Origin: Anaerolineales bacterium
GTDB taxonomy: Bacteria; Chloroflexota; Anaerolineae; Anaerolineales; UBA6663
Length of the DNA: 64,000 nucleotides
Direction of reading: 5' to 3'
Assembly (NCBI GenBank): GCA_020850595.1
Contig: JADZEK010000147.1
Coordinates: 149,762 to 213,761, forward strand
Made by a program: the position numbers and the translations under genes. Below the pieces are notes generated by a model, which was given only the letters and a program-made list of their open reading frames with translations, had not been told where the DNA came from and did no database searches. Position 1 is the first letter of the stretch; each line of letters starts with the position of its first letter. Positions 1 to 8,697 of this stretch are shown here, in pieces.

Positions 1-17
1 CAGCAGCGGGGATAGCC

Positions 18-605
18 ATGCACCCCCACCTGACCGACGAGACCCTGAACGAATACCTGGACGAGGCGCTGCCCGCCGCCCAAGCGGCCGGGGTGGCCGC
101 TCATGTCAGCGCCTGCGTGACCTGTGCGGCGCGGCTGAGGGCGCGGCGGGCGCTCTTTGCCGAGCTAGACGGGCTGCCAGAAGCGCCAATAGCGCATAGC
201 CTCACGCCGGGCGTGTTGGCCGCCTTGCCGAGGCAGGCGGCTATGCGCAATTCGGCCCACGGTAGGCGACCCGCGCTGCGCTGGCTGGCTCTGGCCGAGG
301 TCGCAGCCGCGCTGGCGCTGTTGGCGCTGGCCTGGCCCATCATCGGGGCGTTGCTGGCTGAGGCACCGACGCTGGCCGCCGAGTGGCTGGCCCGCCTGCC
401 CACGCTGACGACGATTGATTGGCTGGCGGCGGCGCAAGGCTGGCTTGCCGCCCTCAAGCCACCGGCCCCGAGCAACTGGCTGCCCATTGGTCTTGGCCCG
501 CTGACGCTTGGGTTGGCGGTAGCAGCGGCGGCCGCGGTGTGGCTGGTGGGCAACGCCGTCATGCTGCGCCGGTCAGTCAGCCTGCGCCCCCGGAGAAATG
601 TATGA
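18..605 (+). CDS. Anti-sigma factor with zf-HC2 zinc finger
   Basis: A 195-residue protein whose N-terminus carries the anti-sigma zinc-finger pattern H29-x3-C33-x2-C36, followed by two hydrophobic segments (about residues 88-115 and 155-184). Proteins of this design hold an ECF sigma factor at the membrane and release it on a signal. In the first 15 bases another frame ends in a TAG two bases before this ATG, so an upstream gene, plausibly the cognate sigma factor, ends just outside the window. The stop overlaps the next start (ATGA), so the two are translationally coupled. The zinc-finger call is firm; the partner is inferred. Confidence 0.85.
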   Translation: MHPHLTDETLNEYLDEALPAAQAAGVAAHVSACVTCAARLRARRALFAELDGLPEAPIAHSLTPGVLAALPRQAAMRNSAHGRRPALRWLALAEVAAALALLALAWPIIGALLAEAPTLAAEWLARLPTLTTIDWLAAAQGWLAALKPPAPSNWLPIGLGPLTLGLAVAAAAAVWLVGNAVMLRRSVSLRPRRNV

Positions 606-1090
606 ATGAACTGTTCAGCGGCGCGGTCGTAATTTGTCTGGCGGCGCTGGCGCTGGCCGCCTTCTTCGTGGTACTGGGCGCGCTCTTCCCCGACCGGCTG
701 GCCCGAACGCGCGCCATCGCCGCCCGCGCCCCGGGCCGCGCCTTTGTCATTGGGCTGATCAACGCTTTCTTCGCGGGTGTGGTCGTGCTGGCGCTGCTGG
801 CCGTGGCGAGTTGGACCACCATCCAGCTAATCGCCGTGCCGGCGCTGGTACTGTTGAGCCTGCTGGCGCTGGGCCTGGCGTTCGGGCTGGGCGGGGTAGT
901 CGCGCTGCTGGGCGAACGGCTGCTGCCCGAGCGCGGCGTGATCGTGCGCCACGGCGCGACAGCCATCTTGCTGGCGCTGGCCTGCGCCCTGCCCTACGCG
1001 GGCTGGTTCCTGCTCGGCCCATATGTTGCGCTGCTGGGGCTGGGCGCATTCCTGCTGACGTTCTTCGAGCCGGGCACGCCCGCCGTCTGA
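602..1090 (+). CDS. Integral membrane protein of unknown function
   Basis: A 162-residue protein made almost entirely of hydrophobic segments (about residues 3-28, 47-70, 73-103 and 115-153). I recognise no family. The start is the ATG at 602, which overlaps the stop of the anti-sigma gene by four bases; an upstream in-frame ATG at 419 would overlap that gene by almost 190 bases and is less likely. Coupling to the anti-sigma factor suggests a role in the same envelope-sensing unit, but that is inference from position only. Confidence 0.7.
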   Translation: MNELFSGAVVICLAALALAAFFVVLGALFPDRLARTRAIAARAPGRAFVIGLINAFFAGVVVLALLAVASWTTIQLIAVPALVLLSLLALGLAFGLGGVVALLGERLLPERGVIVRHGATAILLALACALPYAGWFLLGPYVALLGLGAFLLTFFEPGTPAV

Positions 1091-1121
1091 GCGCAACACC
1101 GCCGCGCCAACTCGGCATCGC

Positions 1122-1940
1122 ATGTTCTGGAAACGCAAGCCCAAGGCTCCGCCACCGCCAGCCGACCCCGAGCTGGCGCGCCTTCAGGCGGACCTGGCCG
1201 CACGCCAAGAGGCTGTGGCCGAGCTGGAGCTCGACCTGCTCAATTCGCAGCTTGATCTGCAGACTTTCAACGCCGAAATCGAGCGCCGCCTGGGGCCGCT
1301 GCAGCGCCGCATCGCGCAGCTAGAAGCCGAATTGGCCGAGGCCCGTACCGGGGCCGCGCGCCGGATGCTGTACGGCGACCGAGCCGCCGCGGCCGACCTG
1401 CCTGACGATGTGCTGACACAGTATCGGCGCGCCTGGGGCACCGGCCCGCAGCCAGACCCGCCGCCACACCCACCGCCCGCGCCAGCGCCACCCGACACCG
1501 CCACCGAAGCGGAACTCAAGCGGCTCTATCGTTTGCTCGCCAAGCGCTACCATCCGGACCTGACGACCGCCCCGGCCGAGAAGGAGTGGCGCGCGGCGCG
1601 CATGGCCGAGGTTAACGCGGCCTACGCCGCGCGCGACCTGACCGCCCTGCGCCGGCTGAAGGCGCAGCCGAGCGCACCGCCCGGCCCGCCTCCGCCGCCG
1701 GCCCCACCTAGCCGAGAGCAGTTGCTCAGCGACCTACGGGCCGAGATCAGCCGCCTGGAGGCGCTGGGGGCACGGCTGGAGCAGGAGTTGGACGCGCTGG
1801 CGGCTTCTCCGGCTGTGCAGCTTAAGCTGGAGGCCACGTTCGCGCGGCGCGCCGGGCGCGACCTGCTGGGTGAGATGGCCGCCGACCTGCAAGCCGAGGC
1901 CGCCAAACTTGAGGGCGAGCTAGCGGCGCTGCGGCGCTGA
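1122..1940 (+). CDS. J-domain protein with flanking coiled coils
   Basis: A 272-residue protein. Residues about 18-80 are a charged, Glu/Arg/Leu-rich helix that looks like a coiled coil. A Pro-rich linker (about 110-128) follows, then a J domain with the diagnostic HPD at residues 144-146 (context RYHPDL), a second Pro-rich linker, and a C-terminal helical stretch (about 200-272). J domains stimulate DnaK-type Hsp70 ATPases; the coiled coils probably provide dimerisation or client recruitment. It lacks the Gly/Phe and zinc regions of DnaJ, so it is a class C J protein. The start is 31 bases after the membrane gene, so it may share its transcript. The client is unknown. Confidence 0.8.
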   Translation: MFWKRKPKAPPPPADPELARLQADLAARQEAVAELELDLLNSQLDLQTFNAEIERRLGPLQRRIAQLEAELAEARTGAARRMLYGDRAAAADLPDDVLTQYRRAWGTGPQPDPPPHPPPAPAPPDTATEAELKRLYRLLAKRYHPDLTTAPAEKEWRAARMAEVNAAYAARDLTALRRLKAQPSAPPGPPPPPAPPSREQLLSDLRAEISRLEALGARLEQELDALAASPAVQLKLEATFARRAGRDLLGEMAADLQAEAAKLEGELAALRR

Positions 1941-2108
1941 CACGATCACTGCCGCCCCACCTCGCTCAACGCCATCGGCCCCCTGACATCAGCCCGGTCA
2001 CAATCACATACCCGGCCCAGCCCGTCACCGCAACATTCGCGCCGCCACGCCTGTATCTCTGGCTAGAAGGACAGAGAACGGTTCGCACGCGAAAGGAGCG
2101 GTGCAGGC

Positions 2109-2630
2109 ATGGCAGACGTATCGGCGATTTTCGGCATTTTGTTGGCGCTGGGGTTGGTGTTCCCAGGCTTGCTCACGGCCTGGTGGCTGCTCTTCCCAGC
2201 CACGGTGGAGCGCGCCCGGCTGAGGCTGGAAGTCAGCCCGTGGCCGTGTTTCTGGCTGGGCGGCGTGGTCACGGCGGCGCTCGTCATCCCCATTGTGATC
2301 TTGCTGGCGCTGCCCATTGGCCCGGCCAAGCTGGCAGGCTGGGTGCTCATGGGCGGCGCGCTGGCCGTCGCCAGCCTGGGCGCGGCCGGGCTGGCGGCTA
2401 AGATGGCCGGGCGGCTGGAGCGCTTGGGCGGGACGGCTTCGCCGCTAGGCGCCTTCGTGCGCGCCGCCGTTGCGTTGGAACTGGCGGCGGCCTTCCCCAT
2501 CATCGGCTGGCTGGTAGTGATCCCATTCGCCACGGTCACGGCGCTGGGCGCAACTGTGTTCGCATTGCTGCGCTGGACGCCTCGCACGGCAAGCGCGCCG
2601 GTCGTGCCCGCGGCCGCGAACGCCGTCTAA
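2109..2630 (+). CDS. Integral membrane protein of unknown function
   Basis: A 173-residue hydrophobic protein with about four membrane segments (residues about 5-28, 48-72, 76-97 and 118-155). An AAGGAG ribosome site lies about ten bases before the ATG. The preceding 168 non-coding bases hold only this site and a weak AT-richer patch; I see no clear promoter. It ends three bases before the DUF1800 gene, suggesting co-transcription with the exported DUF1800/DUF1501 set. Similar in size and hydrophobicity to the membrane protein at 602-1090, but I cannot show homology. Function unknown. Confidence 0.65.
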   Translation: MADVSAIFGILLALGLVFPGLLTAWWLLFPATVERARLRLEVSPWPCFWLGGVVTAALVIPIVILLALPIGPAKLAGWVLMGGALAVASLGAAGLAAKMAGRLERLGGTASPLGAFVRAAVALELAAAFPIIGWLVVIPFATVTALGATVFALLRWTPRTASAPVVPAAANAV

Positions 2631-2633
2631 GCC

Positions 2634-4151
2634 ATGACCGCTTCACGCCCTGTGTCCCGCCTATCGCGCCGTGACTTTCTGCGGCTGGCCGGACTGGTGA
2701 GCGCCAGCGCGGCGGTGAGCACGGCGGCGGCCTGCGCCCCGGTCTACGCACGGATCGGCGGACCGGCAGAACCGGAGGCCGCCGGCCCCGCGCTCGACCT
2801 GGCCCCCGCCGATGAGCGGGCGCTAAACCGCCTGACCTTTGGCCCGCGCCAGGCCGAACGGGCGCGGGTGGCCGAGATCGGCGCAGTGGCGTGGGTCGAG
2901 GAACAGCTCGCCCCGGCTGCGCTCGACGACGGCCCGGCCGATTGGCGGCTGCGGCGCTTTGAGACGTTGGGAATGAAGGCGCAAGACCTGGCCGACCTGG
3001 GCGACCAGCTTTTTGACGACGTGGACATGCTGAGCGTGCCGGACGAATTGCGGCAGGCCACGCTCTTACGCCAGGTATACAGCCGGCGGCAGTTGTACGA
3101 GGTGATGGTCGAGTTCTGGAGCGACCACTTTCATCTAAGCACGGCTAAAGGCGACTGCTGGTTCCTCAAGACGGTGGACGACCGCGAGGTCGTTCGGCCG
3201 CACGCGCTGGGCCGGTTCCGCGACCTGCTGTGGGCCTCGGCGCACTCGCCCGCCATGCTGACGTACCTGGATAACCAGGTCAATGTGGCAGGCGCACCCA
3301 ACGAAAACTATGCTCGCGAGCTGCTGGAGCTGCATACGCTGGGCGTGGACGGCGGCTATAGCCAGGCCGACGTGATGGACCTGGCGCGCGCCCTGACCGG
3401 CTGGACGGTCAAGCAGCGCTTCTGGCGCGGCCAGTTCACGTTCAACCCGGACGTGCACGACCAGGGCGAGAAGCGCGTGCTGGGGTTGCGCCTGGTGCCG
3501 GCGGGCCAGGCCGAGGCCGAGCAGGTGGTCGAGCGGCTGGCGACGCACCCGGCCACGGCCCGCTTCATCAGCACCAAGCTGGCGCGGCGCTTGCTGGCGG
3601 ACGAGCCGTCGCCGGGGCTGGTGGCGCGCGCCACCGCCGCCTTCTTGAGCACACGCGGCGACATCCTGGCCGTGCTGCGCGTGCTGCTGCTCGACGGCCT
3701 GCTGGCCGCCGACAGCCCAGCCGCGCCCAAGTTCAAGCGGCCGGTCAACTTCGTGGCAGCGGCGCTGCGACAACTTAACGCGGAGACGGACGCCGGCCCG
3801 GCGCTGCGCGAGTACCTGGTGCGCATGGGGCAACCGTATTTCCTGTGGCCCACGCCCGATGGCTACCCCGACCGCACGGCGCCGTGGGCCGGCAATCTGC
3901 TGCCGCGCTGGCAGTTTGCGCTGGCGCTGGTGCGCGGCGAGATCGCGGGGACACGGGTGGAGCTGAACGCAGGGCCAGACCCTGCTGCCACCGCCGACGA
4001 CGTGGCCCGGCGCTTGTTGGGCCGGCCGCTGGCAACCGCCGGCCGCAATTCACTGCTGGCGGCGCTGACCGCCGGCGGCGCTAACGACGAGGAACTGCCC
4101 GCGCTGCTGGCGGCGGGCTGCCTGGCCGCGCCCGCTTTTCAGTGGCGCTGA
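2634..4151 (+). CDS. DUF1800 family protein, Tat-exported
   Basis: A 505-residue protein with an N-terminal twin-arginine signal (SRRDFLRLAG at about residues 11-20) followed by a hydrophobic stretch and a Cys, so it is probably exported folded by the Tat system. The body has the DUF1800 hallmarks, for example the stretch around FWSDHFHL (about residue 160), YARELLELHTLGV (about 225) and DVMDLARALTGWT. DUF1800 proteins are nearly always found beside DUF1501 proteins, as here (5792-7051). Biochemical function is not established for the family. It starts three bases after the membrane gene and ends three bases before a lipoprotein gene, so the unit is an operon. Confidence 0.9.
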   Translation: MTASRPVSRLSRRDFLRLAGLVSASAAVSTAAACAPVYARIGGPAEPEAAGPALDLAPADERALNRLTFGPRQAERARVAEIGAVAWVEEQLAPAALDDGPADWRLRRFETLGMKAQDLADLGDQLFDDVDMLSVPDELRQATLLRQVYSRRQLYEVMVEFWSDHFHLSTAKGDCWFLKTVDDREVVRPHALGRFRDLLWASAHSPAMLTYLDNQVNVAGAPNENYARELLELHTLGVDGGYSQADVMDLARALTGWTVKQRFWRGQFTFNPDVHDQGEKRVLGLRLVPAGQAEAEQVVERLATHPATARFISTKLARRLLADEPSPGLVARATAAFLSTRGDILAVLRVLLLDGLLAADSPAAPKFKRPVNFVAAALRQLNAETDAGPALREYLVRMGQPYFLWPTPDGYPDRTAPWAGNLLPRWQFALALVRGEIAGTRVELNAGPDPAATADDVARRLLGRPLATAGRNSLLAALTAGGANDEELPALLAAGCLAAPAFQWR

Positions 4152-4154
4152 CAA

Positions 4155-5783
4155 ATGTTATCTAGTCGGCCCCGAATCGTGGTCATTGGCGCGCTGGCGG
4201 CGGCGACGCTGGCCTGCGGGCAACCGGTGGTCAGGGCCGGCGTGACAGCAACCGCCCCAGCCGCCCCCAGCGCGACGGCGACGGTGCGGCTGCCCCTTGC
4301 CACCGTTGGCCGGCCCGCGGATTTCACCCTGGCGGTGGAGTATGGCGTGCCGGGCCTGGCCGCGCTCTACGCCGGCACAGGGGTCCAGAGCGTCAAGCCC
4401 CAGATTGAATTTGGCGTGTGGGGCAACCTGGAACCAACGCCGGGCGAATACAACTGGCAGGCGCTCGACCAACTGGTGGCCGAGTACCAGGCTCAGGGAT
4501 TCACGCACCAGCAACTGTTGATCTCGGCCGATTCGCCCTGGGCGGCGATTGACCCGCGCAAAAACCCGATGCCGCGCCCCGAGTACCTGGATGAGTATGC
4601 GGCTTTTGTGGGCCGGGTGGTCGAGCGCTACGACGGCGATGGCAACGCCGATGCGCCCGGCCTGCTGACGGGGATACACGACTACGGCATCGAGCGCGAG
4701 TTTACCGGCTTCTTCGGAGGCAGTGCCGCCGAGTACACGCAACTGCTGCGGACGGCCTACCCGGTCATTCACGCCGCCGACCCGCAGGCGCGGGTGCTGC
4801 TGGTGGGCCTGATGATGGTGGACGTATTCGACGGCGCGCCCGACCCGGCCGAAGTTGAGCGGCGGCTGGCCACCACGCCCAGCTATCGCAAGAGCGCGGC
4901 GGACATCCGCAGCATCCTGGCGGCCTGCGACGCTTATGACCTGGTGGACCTTCACAGCCTGGGCCATTACACCGAGATCTCGCCGACGACGGCATGGTTG
5001 CAAGCCGAGTTGGCCGCCGCGGGGTGTGACCGCCCGATCTGGATCGGGGACAGTTTCAGCATGTCACTGTTGCTCGGGTTCGACCAGCATGTGTTTGCGC
5101 CGGCCACGGCCGCGGACCGGGAGGCCGTGAGCGCCGTGCTGCAGGCCGCGGCCGACCCCGGCTCGCCGGATCACGCGACGGCGTTGGCCTGGCAGCAGGC
5201 CGAAGAAGCGCGTGGCCTCGTCCAGAAGGCGGTCGTGGCCGCCGGGGCAGGGTTGCGCGGAATCAACCTGGGCAACCTGGAGGATTGGGCCACCCACGTT
5301 CCGGCCTTCGACAAACTGCTGGTCTTGGGCATGGGCACGGCGGTCAACATGGGCATGGCCGCCAGCGAGGTCACTTTGGAGCGCTACGGCCGCCTGCCCT
5401 ACGAAGGCGATGCGTTTGCGCGGGTGCGGCTGCCCGCCGCTGTCCGCCCGGCGTATTCGGCGCTGAGCCTGGTCAACGAGCAGATCGGCGCGCACTCGGC
5501 AGTGCGCGCTCTTGACCTCGGCCAGGGGGTGTGGGCCTACGTTTTCGAGACCCCCGCCGGGCCGGTGTGGGTGCTGTGGTACGACGACGGGCATCTGTAT
5601 CTGCCGGGCCAGCCGCGCCCGACCACAACGGTGGTGCTGGAGGTGGGCGGGGATCAGGCGCGTGTGACGCGGACGCCCACCGTAACCAGCAGCAGCCCGC
5701 CGCTGGGTGAGATGATGGCCGCGCCCGGCGGGACATTGAACCTCACACTCGACTCGACCCCGGTGTTCGTCTCCCGTCCTTAG
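4155..5783 (+). CDS. Glycoside-hydrolase-like lipoprotein (TIM-barrel type)
   Basis: A 542-residue protein with a short signal ending in a lipobox (TLAC, Cys21), so it is probably anchored on the outer face of the membrane. The body reads like a clan-A (beta/alpha)8 glycosidase: FGVWGNLEPTPGEYNWQALD (about residues 80-100) matches the pattern of GH5/GH10/GH42-like families, and IEREFTGFFG around residue 180 could hold an acid residue. I cannot assign a GH number or substrate. It sits between DUF1800 and DUF1501, replacing their usual direct adjacency. The exported-hydrolase reading is moderately supported; the catalytic residues are not proven. Confidence 0.6.
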   Translation: MLSSRPRIVVIGALAAATLACGQPVVRAGVTATAPAAPSATATVRLPLATVGRPADFTLAVEYGVPGLAALYAGTGVQSVKPQIEFGVWGNLEPTPGEYNWQALDQLVAEYQAQGFTHQQLLISADSPWAAIDPRKNPMPRPEYLDEYAAFVGRVVERYDGDGNADAPGLLTGIHDYGIEREFTGFFGGSAAEYTQLLRTAYPVIHAADPQARVLLVGLMMVDVFDGAPDPAEVERRLATTPSYRKSAADIRSILAACDAYDLVDLHSLGHYTEISPTTAWLQAELAAAGCDRPIWIGDSFSMSLLLGFDQHVFAPATAADREAVSAVLQAAADPGSPDHATALAWQQAEEARGLVQKAVVAAGAGLRGINLGNLEDWATHVPAFDKLLVLGMGTAVNMGMAASEVTLERYGRLPYEGDAFARVRLPAAVRPAYSALSLVNEQIGAHSAVRALDLGQGVWAYVFETPAGPVWVLWYDDGHLYLPGQPRPTTTVVLEVGGDQARVTRTPTVTSSSPPLGEMMAAPGGTLNLTLDSTPVFVSRP

Positions 5784-5791
5784 GAGCTGCT

Positions 5792-7051
5792 ATGTCTCTC
5801 ACGCATACCCGCCGCCGTTTCCTGGAGACTGCCGCTGTGCTGGGCGGGGCCGTCGCCTGGCCGGCCTGGCTGCCGCGCCTGGCCTTTGCGCCGGAACGAA
5901 CGGCTCCACGCGGCGACACGCTCGTCGTCGTCTTCCTGCGGGGCGCGGCGGATGCGCTAAACATCGTCGTGCCGCACGGCGAGGCCGCCTACTATGCGCG
6001 CCGCCCTACGCTCGGCATCCCCCGGCCGGACGACAGCCGCGCCGCACCCGGCACGCGCACGGTAGACCTGGACGGTTTCTTTGGCCTGCACCCGGCGCTG
6101 CGGCCGCTGCTGCCCGCCTGGCAGGCGGGCCACCTGGCGGCGGTGCACGCGTGCGGGGCGCCCGACGAGAGCCGCAGCCACTTTCGGGCGATGGAGTTGA
6201 TGGAGCGCGGGGTGGATGACGAGCGCGGCCCGGCCTCGGGCTGGATTGGGCGGCACCTGGCGACGCTGAACACGGGCAACGCCTCGCCTCTGCGCGCAAT
6301 TGGACTGGGAGCCATGCCGCAGCGGAGCTTGAGCGGCGCGGCGCCGGTGAGCGCGCTGCGCTCAATCACTGAGTTTCACCTGGGCGGCGACGCGCGGGCG
6401 GCGGCGCAGTTTCAAGCGGGACTGGCAACGCTGTATGCGGGGCCGGCCGCGCTTGACGCCACCGGCCGCGAGACGCTCGGCATCCTGAACACGCTGCAAA
6501 CGCTCGATCCGACGGCCTACGTGCCTGCCGGAGGCGCGCGCTACCCGGACAGCGAGTTCGGCCTCGGCCTGAGCCAGATTGCGATGCTGATGAAGGCGAA
6601 GGTAGGGTTGGAGGTGGCGGCGATTGACGTGGGCGGGTGGGACACGCACTTTGCGCAGGGCGGCAGCGAGGGACTGATGGCAGGCCTGCTGGCCGACCTG
6701 GGCGCGGGCCTGGCGGCTTTCCACGCCGATACCGAGGCGCAAGCGAGCCGGCTGACGGTCGTGGTGCTGTCGGAGTTTGGGCGGCGCGTGCAGGAGAACG
6801 GCAGCCTGGGCACCGACCACGGCCACGGAAGCGCCATGCTGTTGTTAGGTGGGCACGTGGCGGGGGGCCGGGTGCACGGCCGGTGGCCGGGGCTGAGGCC
6901 GGAGGCCCTCATCGGCCCTGGCGACCTGGCAGTGACCACCGACTACCGCGACGTGCTGGCGGAGGTGATCGCGGCCCGCCTCAACAACGCCGCGCTAGCC
7001 GAGGTCTTCCCTGGTTACGCGCCGCGGCCGGTGGGCGTGGTGGCAGCGTGA
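5792..7051 (+). CDS. DUF1501 family protein, Tat-exported
   Basis: A 419-residue protein beginning with a Tat-like motif (TRRRFLE, residues 6-12) and a hydrophobic segment. DUF1501 proteins have a sulfatase/alkaline-phosphatase-like fold; here GGWDTH (about residue 278), VVLSEFGRR (about 325) and a TDHGHGSAM stretch match the family. It is the usual partner of DUF1800, eight bases after the lipoprotein gene and preceded by a GGAG ribosome site. The pair is widespread in bacteria that export large surface proteins, but its reaction is unknown. The gene ends near the hairpin at 7161-7185. Confidence 0.9.
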   Translation: MSLTHTRRRFLETAAVLGGAVAWPAWLPRLAFAPERTAPRGDTLVVVFLRGAADALNIVVPHGEAAYYARRPTLGIPRPDDSRAAPGTRTVDLDGFFGLHPALRPLLPAWQAGHLAAVHACGAPDESRSHFRAMELMERGVDDERGPASGWIGRHLATLNTGNASPLRAIGLGAMPQRSLSGAAPVSALRSITEFHLGGDARAAAQFQAGLATLYAGPAALDATGRETLGILNTLQTLDPTAYVPAGGARYPDSEFGLGLSQIAMLMKAKVGLEVAAIDVGGWDTHFAQGGSEGLMAGLLADLGAGLAAFHADTEAQASRLTVVVLSEFGRRVQENGSLGTDHGHGSAMLLLGGHVAGGRVHGRWPGLRPEALIGPGDLAVTTDYRDVLAEVIAARLNNAALAEVFPGYAPRPVGVVAA

Positions 7052-7154
7052 GGGGCAGATAGGGAGGCTGGGGGCGTGTCAGGATAGTCGCTGCGTAGGG
7101 GGCGGCGGCCGCCGGCGTTTGGCCGGGCGAGGCGCGCTGCTTGGGTGGCAGAAT

Positions 7155-7185
7155 CAAAAAATGGGCGAGCCAAACGCTCGCCCAT
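7155..7185 (-). terminator. Rho-independent terminator of the acyl carrier protein gene
   Basis: A perfect 10-bp stem (7161-7170 with 7176-7185) closes a 5-base loop. Read on the minus strand it is followed by a run of five T residues. It lies 27 bases past the stop of the minus-strand acyl carrier protein gene. It may also stall transcription arriving from the plus-strand DUF1501 gene. Confidence 0.85.
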
Positions 7186-7211
7186 TGTATTGCGGGTGGC
7201 GTCCAGCGCAG

Positions 7212-7457
7212 CTAGGCGGCCTTGTTGAGCTTGCCGTCGAGATAGGTCACGGCCTCGCCGACGGTCGTGATCTTCTGGGCATCTTCGTCCGAAATCTCGC
7301 CGCCGAACTTCTCTTCAAAGGCCATGATCAGTTCTACGAGGTCGAGCGAGTCGGCCTCGAGGTCTTCGCGGAAGCGGGCTTCCGGCACGACCTTCGCGGG
7401 GTCGGCGCCGAGCAGTTCGACGATGATGACTTTCACTTCTCCGAGCGTATCAGCCAT
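7212..7457 (-). CDS. acpP: Acyl carrier protein
   Basis: An 81-residue acidic protein with the phosphopantetheine attachment motif DSL (Ser37) and the flanking [16 protein letters not shown] pattern of fatty-acid-synthase ACPs. It carries growing acyl chains as thioesters on the 4'-phosphopantetheine arm in the cytoplasm. Length and sequence are normal for the family. A strong AAGGAG ribosome site precedes the ATG, and a TTGACA-N16-TACAAT promoter lies about 45 bases upstream. It stands alone rather than among fab genes, with its own promoter and terminator, so it is a monocistronic gene divergent from fni. Confidence 0.95.
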   Translation of the reverse strand: MADTLGEVKVIIVELLGADPAKVVPEARFREDLEADSLDLVELIMAFEEKFGGEISDEDAQKITTVGEAVTYLDGKLNKAA

Positions 7458-7502
7458 GGTCGGTCTCCTTCACGAGTTGTTTGCCTGGGTAAAGTTCGGT
7501 TC

Positions 7503-7530
7503 ATTGTATGGTTTGGAGGATGGTTGTCAA
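7503..7530 (-). promoter_or_regulatory. Sigma-70-type promoter of acpP
   Basis: On the minus strand TTGACA (7525-7530) and TACAAT (7503-7508) are separated by 16 bases, about 45 bases upstream of the acpP start. A near-consensus housekeeping promoter. Confidence 0.75.
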
Positions 7531-7567
7531 GGCAACCGCCCGATTCACTGACTGACGGTCATTTTAT

Positions 7568-7596
7568 TTGACAGGCATCCTCCCGGCTGGTAAGAT
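7568..7596 (+). promoter_or_regulatory. Sigma-70-type promoter of the fni operon
   Basis: TTGACA (7568-7573) and TAAGAT (7591-7596) are 17 bases apart, giving a start near 7603, about 25 bases before the fni ATG. A second candidate -10 (TATAAC, 7613-7618) lies eight bases from the ATG and could give a leaderless message. The -35 boxes of this promoter and the acpP promoter are about 38 bases apart, back to back. Confidence 0.7.
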
Positions 7597-7626
7597 ACTG
7601 GCCGCACCCCACTATAACCCCGGATC

Positions 7627-8658
7627 ATGACAGAAGTTACGGGCACCGCCTCGCGCAAGGCCGATCACATCCGTATCAACCTGGAGGAAGACGTGCGTTC
7701 GGGCCTGACGACGGGCCTGGAGCGCTATCGTTTCGTTCACCAGGCGGCGCCGGAACTGGACCTGGCGGCGGTGGACAGCGGGGTGACGGTGTTTGGCAAG
7801 CGCCTGAACGCGCCGGTGCTGATCTCGAGCATGACGGGCGGGACGGCCGAGGCGCAGCGGATTAACCGGACGCTGGCCGAGGCCGCGCAGGGGGCCGGCA
7901 TCGCCATGGGGTTAGGATCGCAGCGCGCCGCGGTGGAGGACCCAACGCTGGCGGCCACCTTCCAGGTGCGCTCGGCCGCGCCCGACATCCTGCTGTTCGC
8001 CAACCTGGGCGCGGTGCAGCTGAACTATGGCTACGGGGTCGAGCAGTGCCGCCGCGCGGTGGAGATGATCGAGGCCGACGCGCTGATATTGCACCTCAAC
8101 GCGCTGCAAGAGGCGGTGCAGCCCGAAGGCGACGGCAACTTCGCGGGGCTGCTGGGCCGGATCGAGGCCGTCTGCCGGGCGCTGCCCGTGCCGGTGGTCG
8201 CCAAGGAAGTGGGGTGGGGGTTCTCAGAACAGGCGGCGCGCCGGTTAGCAGAAGCCGGGGTGGCGGCCATAGACGTGGCGGGCGCAGGCGGCACGTCCTG
8301 GTCGCAGGTGGAGATGCACCGCGCCCAGAGCGCCAGCCAGCGCCGGGTTGCCGCAGCGTTTATTGATTGGGGCATCCCGACGGCGGAGGCGATTGGCAAT
8401 GTGCGCCGGGCCGCGCCACAACTGCCGGTGTTTGCCTCCGGCGGCCTGCGCGACGGAATTGACATTGCAAAGTGCGTGGCCCTGGGCGCGACACTGGGCG
8501 GGCTGGCCGGCCCGTTCCTCAAGGCGGCGGCGGTCTCGGTGGAGGCCGTGGCCGAGACGATTGGCGAGATCGGCCGCGAATTACGGATTGCCATGTTCGC
8601 GGCGGGCGCGGGCAGCATCGCGGCCCTGCGGACCACGCCGCTTCAGCACACACCCTAG
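7627..8658 (+). CDS. fni: Type 2 isopentenyl-diphosphate delta-isomerase
   Basis: A 343-residue FMN- and NADPH-dependent enzyme interconverting isopentenyl and dimethylallyl diphosphate in isoprenoid synthesis. Diagnostic stretches are present: ISSMTGG (about residues 60-66), the Gly-rich GLGSQRAA (about 96-103), [15 protein letters not shown] (about 156-170) and the flavin-site GAGGTSWS (about 220-227). Length is normal. It lies 39 bases before a polyprenyl synthetase, a logical partner that consumes its product. I see no competing start; the ATG follows a good promoter at a short distance without an obvious ribosome site. Confidence 0.95.
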   Translation: MTEVTGTASRKADHIRINLEEDVRSGLTTGLERYRFVHQAAPELDLAAVDSGVTVFGKRLNAPVLISSMTGGTAEAQRINRTLAEAAQGAGIAMGLGSQRAAVEDPTLAATFQVRSAAPDILLFANLGAVQLNYGYGVEQCRRAVEMIEADALILHLNALQEAVQPEGDGNFAGLLGRIEAVCRALPVPVVAKEVGWGFSEQAARRLAEAGVAAIDVAGAGGTSWSQVEMHRAQSASQRRVAAAFIDWGIPTAEAIGNVRRAAPQLPVFASGGLRDGIDIAKCVALGATLGGLAGPFLKAAAVSVEAVAETIGEIGRELRIAMFAAGAGSIAALRTTPLQHTP

Positions 8659-8697
8659 CGGCGCGCCGGCTGCGCGCCGGCCGCCTGGGCAGCAACC

